Positions 17,893 through 30,600 of a stretch of 47,910 bases of DNA are shown here, piece after piece (position 1 is the first letter of the stretch; the number at the start of each line of letters is the position of its first letter). The notes beneath the pieces are model-generated. The model did not search any database. It saw only the letters and a program-made list of their open reading frames with translations, and was not told the origin of the DNA. This stretch comes from Mansonella perstans (taxonomy: Eukaryota; Nematoda; Chromadorea; Rhabditida; Onchocercidae), in NCBI GenBank assembly GCA_037074765.1, contig JBAMDO010000301.1:1-47910 (forward strand), in the 5' to 3' direction. A program made the position numbers and the translations under genes.

Positions 17893-20800
17893 GCAAGAAA
17901 TTTATAATGATTTTTAGATTTAAATATATTTTAAAACCGTTATTCATTTGCATCATTCTTGAAAATTAATACGATATAAAAAAAAACAAGTTTTTGCATG
18001 CAATAGTTATTGAATGAAAGGAAACTATGATTCATTATTGATAATATTTCTATTGGACTGTCATTTGCAGTGGAAAATCTTAGAACATTCAGGAAGTTAT
18101 ACTTGAGGGTTCTTCTTATTACTTTCTTTTCTTTTTTACCTTCAAAAAAAATGCGTACTTGAGAGGTACTCATAAATGAGCAAGAAATTAGAAAAGAAAT
18201 TAATGTTTAGAGGAGGAAAAAAAAACACGCGTACACAGCAAAAGTATAAGCCACTCGATATGAGTGAAATGAAAAAAAGAGGCAAATTTAAATTACGGAA
18301 AGATAATCTCGTTTTTTTCTCGAAAAAATCTATGGTAAGAACAAAATGTTTTTTATTAAAAGAGCAAAAGTTTAATATCTATTCAATAAACTATTCAAGA
18401 AGGCAAAATGAATTTCAAGGAAGTAAAAGTTTCGTAAAGATAACATTTTCGCATCACTTTAGTATGAATTTAATTGAAAATTTACAACAAAAGTTAAGAT
18501 ATTTTTGTGGTAATTTCAATCATATTTTTTCTTTAAGGATCATTGTAGAAGAAAGAAAACTTTTTGCTAAATTTCCTTTCTCTATTTCATTGCATATTTC
18601 AAATTGAAATTTGTACCAGTTCCTGCGGGCAAATAGATTTGTTAGAACAATTAATCCATTATTTTGTTCATAGAATCAATTTTGCCGGGCAATTTATTAA
18701 AATTTAAAAGAAAATCGCTTTTTCCTTAACAAACCTGGTTGTATAGCTATGAGTAAATGTTCTATATTTCCTATATACCAATGATCTAAAAAAAATGTTA
18801 AATGATGCTACAAACAAACAACTGAGATATCATTTAAAAAAAAAAATTTTGAAGGTCAATGAAGGTCTAAAATTGCTCAATCTCACTTATCCTTGACCTT
18901 CATATGATATTTTTTCAAAAATTCATTCCATGCCATTTATTTCTTACTGATCCTTTGAATATCCAAAAATATTAAAATTACTGGGAAATAATCGCTTTTA
19001 AATTATTTCAAAGGTGCGTTGATAGGTGCGTTAAATATGGGTAAAAAATGAATGCTTTCAAGAATACAAAAATGTTCAGAAATTTTTATATATTAATAAC
19101 ATTATTATAGAAATTTGAACCTAAAAGAAGTTAAAGTGATATTACATAGAAAAATAATGTGAAGGAAGATATTCTGAAAAAAAAGTTGCAGGTTAATGAA
19201 AATTCCAAATAGCTCATTTTCAAATCAATTAATCTCATTAAATGATTCCATTTGCTAATACACAATTAAAATGCGCATCTTTTATAGAATTAAATAATCA
19301 TTAATTGAATTTAGCAGGAAAGCGAACTTTAAATAAGTAATTTTTTTCTTGATAAGTTGAAAAATCATTTTGATAAGCTGGAAAATCGACGAAATTTTTG
19401 TTCATTATAAATGAAGGAATTATGAACAAAATCAAAAATTGCAACCTTGATAAACTAAATGAAAACAAATTAAGAAAAAAAAAAAAAAAAACGAGAAGCA
19501 GGTTTTCTTTCGAAACTTATCAATTTCATCGAACTGAATTAATATCGTGGTATTTTATATTACTATCTAGCACTCTTTCCATTTATAGGCAACAACAATT
19601 CTACTTACACTGAACTGGAAACGAATGTTGTTGCTCTTCTGCCAATTATGAAATTATCATAGTATCCAAAATGAACTTCCAAAAATTGAAAAATATGCCT
19701 GAATTGTTAATTTTTTCAAATGGTAAATTTATGACACTTTTTATGCTTAGGTTGCTTCCTTAATCAAAATATAATGTTTCGATAATGGTTGTTTGAAATA
19801 AAAAATTTAGTCCAATGATCATTAAATCATAAGTAAGATAAGAAATATGGTTTGGAAAATTTGACTTTATCGTAAAGAGAAATGAACTATCCAGAACCAA
19901 CAATTCACTCTCTTTTTATCATAGGATAATCGTTCCACTTGTTTGCCGTCAAAATTATTTGATACTGAAATTGCATTCTGTTATCAGCAACAAATTTTTT
20001 TTTCTTGTTGCAGAAGCAGAGTATTTTATAATTTATTTGTACATTATTGTCCATTCTATCAGTCTTAAATTTGCTAACATCTATCCTGCGTTCAAAATGA
20101 TTGATAAACACATAAAAATGACAATAATTTCAATGATGCAATGTAACCTGCTGAAAAAAATTATGCAATATGACTTACTGAAATCATTGCAATTAATTAT
20201 AATTTTAAACTAATTACAAACTTTTTATCTAAGGGAAAATATATCTATCTGTTTTAGCTTCACAAAATGGGATATTGTAAATGACAAAAAGAAATCAGTA
20301 CATGAATGTATCATGAATATATTGTAAAATAAATCTATCATTGAAAAAACAAAATTGAAAGAAAAAAAACAGCAGGATTATAGCAAAGAGGAGACTACAA
20401 AAAGGTTTAAATTGACGCATAATTTTTTTTTTAAATGATGGAAGAAAAGAAGGAATAGGATGGGAGGATGGATTCGACGACAGGATATTATTACAACAGG
20501 AAATATCACTTACAATCTGCAATTTTTGTCATTTGCCATCAGATGAATATTATAACGCAATACTATCACTTATAAAAAATTGTGCTATAAATACTTTACA
20601 TTTTGGATGTGCCAGTCTGTAAGTTCCTTAAATAAATTTTATTAACAATCTTATCCATACTATACAAAACTTATCTATATATTTCGGATCTCGTCCAATG
20701 ATTTGCGACAAAACAGAAATCAACGTAGTGAGTGAATATTAATGGCACATTCTTTAGACTGATTTAGGTTCGTTAATAAGTCTAACTTTTTTCATTTTTC

Positions 20801-21656
20801 TACGACATGTTAGGATTAGAAATGAAATTAATAAAGTTCAAAGAATATAAGGAAATTAAGTATACATATAAAACATAGGTATTACTTTACTTTACTTATA
20901 ATTTAATTATATTCTGCTTTGAAAATTATAAGTTTTTGTTAATAAAATAAGTTAAAACTATGAAGTTATCATTGCAAAATCTTAAAAATGGGAAAAAAAG
21001 GTTAAAATCTAACATTGTAATTTGAAATAGTGTGTTAAATACATATAATTTCTGTTTTAAGCAATCGTTTTTTCTGCTTTTTAAAAAGAGGGAATGATAT
21101 ATAAGTGAAGTGAATATATCGTAACAGTCATGATAAAGTGATCAACTGATCAACAAAATTCCTAATCATTAAATGATAATGATGATAGTTATGTAAGACA
21201 ATGGGTAATAAGGTGCAATAGTGATAATAATTACCCTGAATTTATCATGCACCTAAATGAAAAATCACAAATGGGTGAAAAAAAAAAAAACACTGCAAAA
21301 ATCTCATGCGGCAGATGAAAGAGTATGGAGGTGAAGAGGAAAGGCGGGTAGCAGAAGGGGACATGAAAGGTGACTGATCTTTGTTCATCTTATTTCCTCT
21401 TTTAAATGTATAGACAAACCTACTTACTGGTTTTCGGTCCTCATGCAAGTTGAAAAATATTTCTACCCATACAATGTCATCAAACTAGTTCTTCGTTCTT
21501 GTCACATATATTAGAAAAAGATAGAAAGCTTACATTTTGCTCCATCAATTGCATAAATTGTTTTCCATTCCGTTACAAATTTCCATATAAATTCTGTTTA
21601 CCAAAATTGCAATAATTATGTGTTAATTTTTTCTCCATTGCACGTTTTCTACATGC

Positions 21657-21700
21657 AACATATGTTGTTATATGTTGTACAACATATAATAACATATGTT
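21657..21700. repeat. 44-bp near-perfect palindrome
   Basis: Two 22-base arms meet with no spacer around the central GTAC. The right arm is the exact reverse complement of the left except for one base. The arms are built of AACATATGTT-like units. The structure could extrude as a cruciform or fold as a long hairpin if transcribed. No transposon end or target duplication is evident. Confidence 0.9.
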
Positions 21701-22027
21701 TGCAAATGAAATTATAATTCTTTCCAAAATTTTTTCAAATATTTCGACAATTATTGAAAGAAAAATAAAAAAAAAAAAAAACAGTGCAATTTTTTTTTCA
21801 TCGTACCAAAATAAATCAGTTATATTGAAAATACTATTATTTAACATTTAAAAAAATTTCCATAATAAATTTGTTTTTTTATGAAAAATAAATATTAAAT
21901 TTTAGCTTAGACTAAAGACAAAAAAAAAGTATCAGGCATTTTAATATCTGATATAATAACATCATTCGACCTTTTCCTGTTTTTCGAATACTATTTTCCA
22001 GAAGTACTTCTGACCATGCTATATTGA

Positions 22028-22078
22028 CGATGATGATGATGTTAATAATGATGATGATGATCGTAATGATGATGATGA
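22028..22078. repeat. Imperfect (GAT)n microsatellite
   Basis: Runs of GATGATGAT are interrupted by GTTAATAAT and CGTAAT. This is a simple repeat in non-coding DNA. Confidence 0.9.
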
Positions 22079-23566
22079 CAATAATGAATTAAGAAACTTA
22101 CGTGTTTCCTGAAAAAAATCTTCAACCTCTCGTAATGGTAATTTTGATGTATTTTCGAACAAAAAAACGTGTTGTGAAAAAAAAAAGAAAACAAAATAAT
22201 TAATTAAAAAGACTTTAAATATGCCATTCTGCTATTCATACTTTTTATCAAATTCTGAAAGTAAAAAAAAGGTGTAAATTGATGTAAACATGAAAGTGTA
22301 GATTTTGTAAAAGGAAAGGCAATTGCAAATATGCAAAATATAAGAAAATTTAAATTTGAGCAAAAATTATCACACTTCTTTCATCTATTTCTTCTCGTTT
22401 TCTTTTTCCTTTTCTTTTTGATATTATAAAATATTATTAAAAAGTCAGTAATAAATGTGCGGGGAAAATAACCTATGGAATAATTTTGAAAATGGGTTGA
22501 AATAATGCTCAGTAACAAACAACGATTCCATTGATGGATGCTAAACTATGAATTATGATAAAAAAGAAGACTGAAAGAAATAAAAAGGAAACTTAGTAAC
22601 TATGGTCACTTAGTGAACTTAGTGATTCACGTTAGTGACTGTCATAGATTTTTGAATGGAAATCCCAGGAATTTTTCACTAATTACAGTGATTGGTGGGA
22701 TCATATAAAAAGATTCATGAGGCTCATCGAAAATGCGTTTAGGAAAATTACTCAAAGATTGAAAATATGTAAATTTTTTAGAATAATATATGTACTTAAA
22801 CCTGGATAAATGGTAATTTTCGAATTTTCAACGATAAGATATGGGTTAGGACGACTGTCTCTGTTTTCTCTTATAGATATTAAGGGATGGATAATATGAT
22901 CTGGACTTAAATGATAAGCAAGCTGTTTCTTAGATGGTATCAACATCCCTCGGAATTACTGCTCCAGCATATTATTCCACTTCGTTTCACAAAATACCAC
23001 AAAATACCCAAACTCCCTGATAATTACAACTAAAAATTAGACTGCAAAGATATTACTTCCTAAGTAATTTGGATCACTTCCTAAGTAATCAGGAAATTTT
23101 CCTAAGGATTTTAGGCCTTACCAATCTCCTCATAATGGTTGTTTATTGGGTAATTCGAGCTTACTTGTTTTAAACTGCTTTCCTTATCCTCGTATCTTAA
23201 TTGTCAGGATTACATCCAGTAATTTAAACGACAAATTAAACTTCAGTGTTCTTAGATGATACAATGTATGGCTTATTTGCTTTAGATCCTTGCCTTCAGC
23301 CTCAATTCTTCGTCGCTATATCCCGCACTGGCTATTTTCCTGGAGACTAAATTTATTGAACGGATTGATTCCATCAAACAGTTCTATGACAGTCACTGAC
23401 GTGATTCCGTCATTGGTGAGATGATTCTCTCATCTACTCTTCAGATACTTGAATGATGTTTGCTATCACCCCTAATCATTACGGAACATACGCAAAAGTT
23501 AGCCACGTGATACGTAATAAATTTCATTAAAGGTATGGGTAAGCAAATAACTGGTCGAGTTTTATT

Positions 23567-23568
23567 AG
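23567..23568 (+). promoter_or_regulatory. map-1: Candidate spliced-leader acceptor, aminopeptidase gene
   Basis: The sequence GAGTTTTATTAG ends 53 bases before the ATG at 23621. It is a plausible trans-splice acceptor, and no upstream coding exon was found. Confidence 0.35.
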
Positions 23569-23620
23569 AAGATTCGTGTCGTTGCTCTCTCGGCGATGTG
23601 TACATCAGTGGGGACGAGTG

Positions 23621-26379
23621 ATGGGCGACGATCGGCCGATGGATGATAATCTGTGCAGCTCTCCGGGATGTACCAATAAAGCCAAACTGCGTTGCCCTAC
23701 GTGCATCAAACTTAAACTGAAAGACTCCTATTTTTGCTCTCAGGTTCGTATCCATTCATCGGTCAATTTGGAGCTCTAAAAGTCTGTCACATACCGGAAG
23801 TATTTTACTATAAACTGAAAGTAGCATTGATAGATGAGAGGTAGTGCGTAAAACTCAAACTGAAAAGACTACATCAAACTCATGCAAAGTAGCTTATTGT
23901 ATTTTTGGTCCAATAGTGTTAGTTAAATAGATTATATAATAGTATTAGTAAGGATTGATTCTACATTTTGATGAGAATAAGGAGAGCATGATAAAGGAAG
24001 ATGCTATGTGTCATTACTATTATGATCAAAGTTGAGTTTTGATACGATTGGCATTTCGAGCTAATTTCCGAAATCGGATATACATCTATCCGAGAGTTTG
24101 CTCATGTCATGATTATTGACGGTAGTGCACTGACTAACCGTACCAATTTGTTGGTAGCTTGTGATCCGATTCGACCATGAGCTTACCCATTTTGTACACT
24201 TGTTTTTATCATTCATAATACTTCCCGCTTTGAATATTTGTAAGGTTTTTTTTTTTCAGGAATGTTTCAAAAATAGCTGGGTATTTCATAAATTAATCCA
24301 CTTGGCCTATACTGGATCTCCAGAACAATATATTCCATGGCCTTATTATCGCTTTACCGGCTCACTGCGTCCAGCACCATTGGGGCAAAAACGTGAGGTC
24401 CCGGATACTATCGCGAAACCTGATTATGCATTTCGTGCAGATGGCATCTCAGAAGGCGAACAACTTGCAAGAAATATTAATGAGATTAAAGTTAGTTCAG
24501 CAGTCTTGAAGACTATAACTGCTCTGTTTTTTTAGTCTTGTCTTATTGCGAACTTTCTGTTGGATAAGTTCATCTTTATAAGATTAAATTAAGATCAAAG
24601 TAATCGGATTAATTTCTAGAGTTGTTACGAAGACTTGACAAGCCGTGAAAGTTTAAAGCTTAGATCCCTGATATTTTATTTAATAACTGAAGAAGAATGA
24701 AGGAAAGAGGATATGCTGTTTAAGAACTGATGCTGTAATATTTAAGAACAAGTTTTGTTTATGAGAGTAAGTACTTCAGGTGCTGGATGATGACGAAATA
24801 GAGAGTATGAGAACAGTATGTAAACTAGCTAGAGAAGTGCTCGATGAAGCAGCTCAAGTTTGTGAACCCGGTATTACCACAGATCATATCGATGCTATCG
24901 TGCATGAAGCTTGTATCGAAAGGGACTGTTACCCCTCCCCTCTTGGGTAAGTTTGATTATTTTAGATAATATTTGTCATCTCAGGTATCTCCCGTGCATG
25001 TACACTAATTGTCAGGATGGATATCGTACTTCGGGATTTGTTATCAAGTCAGGATTAAGCTATCTGGATTTGTGCCATTCAGAGTTATTCAGATATCATC
25101 AGTTTCCGAAGAGTGTTTGCACATCAATCAATGAAGTCATTTGTCATGGAATACCAGATATGCGAAAACTTGAGAACGGCGATATTTGCAACGGTATTTT
25201 CTAGTGTAAATGCTGCATCCTCTCTTATCTAGTTAATCTCCAAAGCGAATCTAATTCTTTTCAATTTTGCAGCACCAAGTGAGTGATATGCTAAATTAAT
25301 AATGATTAAATGTTAACATAATGATTTGCAGTCGATGTAACAGTATATTATCGCGGCTTTCATGGTGACTTAAACGAAACATTTCTAATTGGTGACAAGG
25401 TTAAGGAAGATACAAGAAAACTGGTGAAGGTTACATATGAATGCTTGCAACATGCTATCGATCTCGGTGATTATAGATATATAATAATAGTCTTCTGAGT
25501 ACTGTTTATTTCTTTCTCTCCTCATCAAAAAACAGCATTTTATGCGCAGAAAATTTAATTGCTTATTTCAGTCCGTCCAGGTGCACGCTTCCGTGAAATT
25601 GGTAATGTTATCCAAAAACATGCAAATGCACATGGCTTCTCGGTTGTCAAGACATACTGTGGGCACGGAATTCACAGGTTTTCTGCATCTTTTTTTGGAA
25701 TTCTTCTGATGCACTTTCATTTCGAATAAGTTCCGAAGTTCCGGAATTTTTCAAAAAGCAGTTTGTCAGTTGTCGAATTTTTATTATTTCAGGCTTTTTC
25801 ACACTGTTCCGAATGTGCCACATTATGCGAGTATGCTTTATTTCACTCATTTAGTTTCACACTTCAATTTTCGTCTCTATTCCATGCTCTGCATGTGTCG
25901 TTAAATAACTGAACTTTTCAAATCTTGGAAGAACAAGAACAATGGCGAATGACGTTCAGGTCTTACCTGAGCGTCATTCGCTTTTGTTTCAGGCAGCTTT
26001 TGTTATCTTTTCTAGAAAACAAAGCGACGGGAATAATGAAGGCTGGCAATACATTTACCATCGAGCCAATGATAAACTTTGGTGGACATAACAATGAACG
26101 CTGGCCAGACAATTGGACCGCTGTCACTGTGCGTTATCTTTCAGCGGTTTTTTTTTTTTTTTAATCTTGAGAAATATGAACTTTTGAGATTTTAGAACAA
26201 TTTAGATTCTTAGTTCCATTATAATAACAATTTGATGAGTTTAGAGTGATGGGAAACCATCAGCACAGTTTGAACAGACATTATTGGTGACCGAGTCGGG
26301 ATGCGACGTGTTGACAGCTCGTAGTACTGGTCGACCTTGGTTCATGGATCAGCTGGAAAAGAATTATGTTTCAAATTAG
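23621..26379 (+). CDS. map-1: Methionine aminopeptidase type 1
   Basis: Removes the initiator methionine from nascent proteins at the ribosome, using two divalent metal ions. Exons: 23621-23743, 24260-24490, 24780-24946, 25093-25193, 25332-25466, 25572-25677, 25793-25830, 26016-26128, 26245-26379; 382 residues, close to the human enzyme. The eukaryote-specific N-terminal zinc finger is visible at about residues 12-52 (CSSPGC, CPTC, CSQEC and a following His). The catalytic pita-bread fold follows, with metal ligands Asp209 (VDVT), Asp220 (HGDLNE), His284 (CGHGIH), Glu317 (TIEPM) and Glu348 (FEQT), and YPSPLG and CHGIPD nearby. All ligands are present, so it should be active. The C-terminal tail beyond the last strand ([15 protein letters not shown]) is somewhat longer than usual. 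The start is the first in-frame ATG after a likely trans-splice acceptor. The gene ends 102 bases from the stop of the gene on the opposite strand. Confidence 0.95.
25945..25981. repeat. map-1: Short perfect-loop hairpin inside aminopeptidase intron 7
   Basis: Two 17-base arms (25945-25961 and 25965-25981) are reverse complements with one mismatch, separated by the 3-base loop CTT. It is more GC-rich than the rest of the intron. It lies about 35 bases before the acceptor of exon 8, so it may affect branch-point or acceptor access. Confidence 0.85.
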
Positions 26380-26480
26380 GTTGCGTAGCTCCACCCGTCC
26401 CACATTTCTACCATCTCATCATAATGTCTCGGAATTTCCCACTCAGTTCGATACCGAAGTTTTTTTGTACGAGACAGATT

Positions 26481-27240
26481 TCATGAAATCACGATTTTGT
26501 CAGTTCTCGGATTTGAAATGAAACATAACACTCTATTGGTGTTTAGTGATTGTTTATGGTCTTGTTTTTTTACCACGCAGTGCTGAAGCGTGAAGAAGTT
26601 TATTATGGTTCTCAAATGAATAAACCATCTCAAAATATTATATAATTGATTTAACACTTGTTCTGTGGAATATCTTACTTTCTTGCCTTGTTCGAGTGTC
26701 ACATTTATGACCTCACGAGCGATAAATTCGCTGTATTGTGGAGTTGTCTTCGTATCACAGTTTACCTAAGACAAAGATGATTTCACATAAGTAGGTTACA
26801 GGATTATACCTTGTCTGCGTATGTGTTATTTCCAAGTTAGTTATCAGTTCATTCCATGTTCTAGTGGTTTTAGCAGCGTCCATTTGTACATACTGGAACC
26901 TTACACCATTATTAGAAGTATTAATATGCTTAATCAATATTTGTCGTATTATGATATTAAAAAAAAATTGTGTTTACAATAGAGCTGCATATGTATACGT
27001 ACATAGAACAATATTATGACCACTGAGAACCACATATAACAGTAAAATAAGTGAAGCACTATTGTCCTCTCCATTCTTTATTTGTTCCTCAGTTTTCCCC
27101 TGAAGTTTTTTTTTAACTGAATGATAGAATGGAATGTTGTAATTGGTTATAATATGAGCAAAAGGATACACAAGTTTGCCCTCGATGTCATCCATTTGGC
27201 TAGGATCATCGTATACGTACTATAGCCCTCCAGACGCCAT
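26481..27240 (-). CDS. Unrecognised 127-residue protein
   Basis: I do not recognise this protein. Exons 5' to 3': 27240-27221, 27199-27118, 26892-26800, 26765-26679, 26582-26481; every junction keeps frame and the total is exactly 128 codons with the stop. It starts MASGGLYQMDDIEGK, has an aromatic patch YPFAHII...NIPFY, a polar middle with KTTRTWNEL and ITHTQTRYNP, and a basic tail HCVVKKQDHKQ. I see no signal peptide or membrane segment. The ends of exons 2 and 3 are the least certain, because alternative donors exist at GTGGTT (about 27030) and at 26809. A TTCCAG acceptor lies just 9 bases before the ATG, suited to trans-splicing. It lies about 420 bases downstream of the FGD-type gene on the same strand, which allows an operon. 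Its last exon faces the aminopeptidase 3' UTR. Confidence 0.55.
26619..26624 (+). terminator. map-1: AATAAA polyadenylation signal, aminopeptidase gene
   Basis: First canonical AATAAA after the aminopeptidase stop at 26379. If used, the + strand transcript would run through the terminal exon of the opposing gene (26481-26582), giving overlapping sense and antisense 3' ends. Confidence 0.5.
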
Positions 27241-27249
27241 CTCTCAGAA

Positions 27250-27251
27250 CT
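27250..27251 (-). promoter_or_regulatory. Candidate trans-splice acceptor, 127-residue protein gene
   Basis: On the - strand AAACTTCCAG ends 9 bases before the ATG at 27240. Its place downstream of the FGD-type stop makes it a candidate for operon-type leader addition. Further possible AGs lie at about 27286-27300. Confidence 0.4.
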
Positions 27252-27616
27252 GGAAGTTTCACCGGTCTTGGAGTATCGTTTATATCAAATTCACTTTTAG
27301 AAAACTAGGAGACAGGACTAATTGACATTTGTTAAATTATTATCTTTATGAAATGCATGTATCATAGGTGACAACATATGTACTCATTGCTGGGTTGAAT
27401 GGATCATTAAAAGACAGGATGCTATACAATTCCTGGAATTGAAATACAGTCTACATGTATATAAATATATAGTGTGTTGCAAGTATGGAAATATGTGTTA
27501 AACATGAATATGTAACGAATTAAATGTAGTAAAGCTATAAAATCGACAGAAAAATCACTAACACTGGAAAGAAAGTACTGACCAAAGTGATATTGATAAC
27601 GAATGAATATTATTGA

Positions 27617-27663
27617 CGTTACCGGTAAAAAATATGAGCGAAGTTTTAGCTTTACCGGTTACG
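27617..27663. repeat. Inverted repeat spanning the FGD stop codon
   Basis: The 13-base arms 27617-27629 and 27651-27663 are reverse complements with one mismatch, around TTACCGGTAA cores, and enclose 21 bases. The stop codon of the FGD-type gene (27659-27661) lies in one arm, so the start of the 3' UTR could fold into a hairpin. Confidence 0.75.
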
Positions 27664-30600
27664 AAAATACAGTGCTACCATTTCCCAGCCCTCTTTTTAG
27701 CGTCTTATACCACCTAAAACAGAACAAGATATATATAAATAATTCATTGCTTTATTTATTCAAACTAATAATCAACCAATACAAACTAAACAACCTTTCA
27801 GCATTTCCCGAATGTGCAACTCGGAAATGAAGTGAAATACTATTCCTTTCATTAACTTGATTAGCGTGCCGTAGCTCAAACAGACGACCACCATCATCTA
27901 ATTCTTGCACACAAAGTGTAAATCCTAGAAGAACGTGGCGCGCCACAGGATCCATGTCCTAAAATGGTACAGACTTCTAGTCCATAAATTTTTGTGTTTT
28001 ATTTACTCCATAACACCTTATTTGTTTCTTATCAATGCCTACTTTTTTCCTGGAGTTGGCAAGGTAACATAGTCAAAAATTAATTTTTTAATTGGGAAAG
28101 AAACAAGAGCTATTGGGATTTACAAAGCGTTTGAATGAACTCACAAACTCTGCATCATAAAAGCAAAGCACTAAAACACCATCAGCATGCGATGTAAGCC
28201 GACCCCACTTTTCATTTTCTCCACCTTTTTGATTCCTGAAAGGAGCCAGAATTCATTAAGTAACATAAAAAATGCTCCAACTGCATCACAATAAAAAATG
28301 AATCTAGAAAATAGAAAAAATAACCTGAGAAACACAGTGCCAGATACTACTCCTTCCGCATTTCGACTAGGAACATTAGTTTTAGTAAGAGATTCATTTT
28401 CTGGAGCAGTGAAAATCGTGCTTCCTAATTCTCCTTTCCCTGAAATCAGATTTAACAACACATATTATTATCCTTCGCTTAACCAAAACATAAAATTGGT
28501 AAATTTAAAATTATTCAACCCCATGTAAAGACACAAATTTTCAAAAGTATCAAAAAAAAAAATCACGGTATTGAACAAACATTTTTTGATGATTTTAACA
28601 TAGCATTCTGGACAAACTTTGGTGCGAACGTAGTAACTGTTAGTTTTAACAGGCGCGTAACCGACACAAGAACGACATATTAACTGTAATTAGATTAATT
28701 AGCTTCATGAAACTAGAAAATCAAGTCAACCAAATTCAAAAATCTTCATAATAATTCAAACTATAGATAATTTGATGCCCTAAATAAAAATTTCAGCTAT
28801 TCACATAAAAAGTAAGTGGGATCTCAGAAGTTTTCGTTTTTTCATTTCGATTGATAATATCATTTCATAAGTCACAAAAATTTCCTGCATTATACGAGGC
28901 ATATCAATATTTAGGTTCTAAATAAGCTGGTATTTCCTTCGCTTTATAATTTTTACTAATGCATTTTGAGTTCCCTTGAACCTGATTAAGTCATGAAATT
29001 AAACTTGAAATCTATTTCACCAATAGGAAAATATGAACAAACATACGTATCCACATTCACGGCAGTGATGGCGACGATTCAGAACGTTGAATTTTGTAGA
29101 ACAGCCAGCCATCATACATGATGTTGCTTTTGGATCAGGTATCCATAACGGTGTATACTTGTGCTTCCCACTAGCGGGCAGCGATACACTGTAATCTGAT
29201 TCATTGTTTGACGCTTTAGCGTCCGATGTACTTTCACCTACTGGTTCATCTATGTGCATTACTCCAACACTGAGATTCTGAAAATGAAGTTGGGAAAATT
29301 GTAAATAAGACACGAGCTAACTTTATGAACTATTTAGGAACGACCTTGTTTCTAACAGCTTTACTGCGACGCAGCTCTTTTGCCTCCATCTTCGCTTCAT
29401 TGATTCGTTTCACCCAATCATCTCTTTCCCGTTTTGTTCTAAAGAACCAACTATATTCTTTCATTAGTTAAAATGAAAATTTTCACCTATAGACGCACTA
29501 CAAAAATTTAAAGCAATTAGATTAGTACCACTTACACAGTGAAAGTCACCTTTTTATGGAAATACACAAATTGTAATTTGTGATGGTACTGCAGATGGTT
29601 TTGTTAACTAACATAAAGCGGAATCTTCTCTTTTTATTAAAGATCTTATGGAAGAGATTTCATGCCATGTTTCAGCACCGTCTAACTATTGTGACTTTTC
29701 GCTCTTTGCGACGGGCAGACTGAATTTTGCGATATTTATGTTACACTAGCAATAAACACGATGATGAACATGCATGAAGAAGTCTTCAGCAAAAACAAAA
29801 CATACTTTGCGATAAAAACAGCACTTTTCTGTGTGGTGTACAACTGAAAATGAGTTTCATATTCACCGTGTTCTTCTGCTTTAACACGAACCCGCGAAAC
29901 AAGAAATTTATAAAATTCGGAATGAAAATTAGCATCTGTTCCAAGCGAAGGCGTTCTTGAATACTTACAAATTAATAACACATCCGAGAACTGCAATACA
30001 TTAGAGTTGTCTAAAACTTGGACATTTTTATGGAAACATAATGTAGCATTTTAGATTTATTATGTGTCTTTTACATTTGCTACTTATCACGATATTTTGC
30101 TATGAGAATGCTTTCAATAACTGTGAACTATCGGTAAATTTCATGCTGGATGTTTCAAGCTAATTGAGTACAATTCCCGTGAATTAAGAACACTGTTACT
30201 GACAACCTAAGTAGAATGTCGTTTATAGGCAGAAGCAAAGACAACATGTCTTAATATCCCTAACATTAAAGAATCATTTCCCTTATTCTCCAGAATACAG
30301 CAAACCTATTTCAACAACCAACGTTTTATGATATCTAAAATGTAGGTTGCAAGATTACTGGAAATTATGCAACCCACTACACTGCAAAAAAAAGGGGCTA
30401 TGAAAAAATTCATGTCTTTTATTTCGACAAATTCTTTTTTTCAAAAAAGATAACATACTAGTATTAAATATCGAGGCTGTAAATCTTTCCGCGATTGTTT
30501 CATCAATTCCCCTTCAAATAAAAGGTGACGATTTGCTTCGAAAACATTAAACTTTCCCTAGAAAGTTCAGTTTTTATCCAAACTTCTTGAATATATCCGT

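Larger units (their letters stand above)
17854..23620. other. Large divergent spacer between V-ATPase a and aminopeptidase genes
   Basis: These 5.8 kb lie between the 5' ends of two divergently transcribed genes and must hold both promoters. The sequence is very AT-rich. I see homopolymers, a GAT microsatellite, a 44-bp palindrome and short local duplications (for example ACTTCCTAAGTAAT twice at about 23054-23092). The longest open frame (18176-18607, + strand, Lys/Asn/Phe-rich) has no recognisable domain and is treated as spurious. Confidence 0.55.

Noticed and set aside
18176..18607. 143-codon open frame on the + strand, the longest in the 5.8 kb spacer
   Set aside because: Composition is Lys/Asn/Phe-rich as expected for AT-rich random sequence. 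There is no domain, no acceptor close before the ATG and no family resemblance.
26481..27240. Identification of the 127-residue protein as a signal peptidase complex subunit
   Set aside because: Considered because of the exon order and a hydrophobic open frame at 26974-27100, but the spliced model has no membrane segments and the motifs do not line up.
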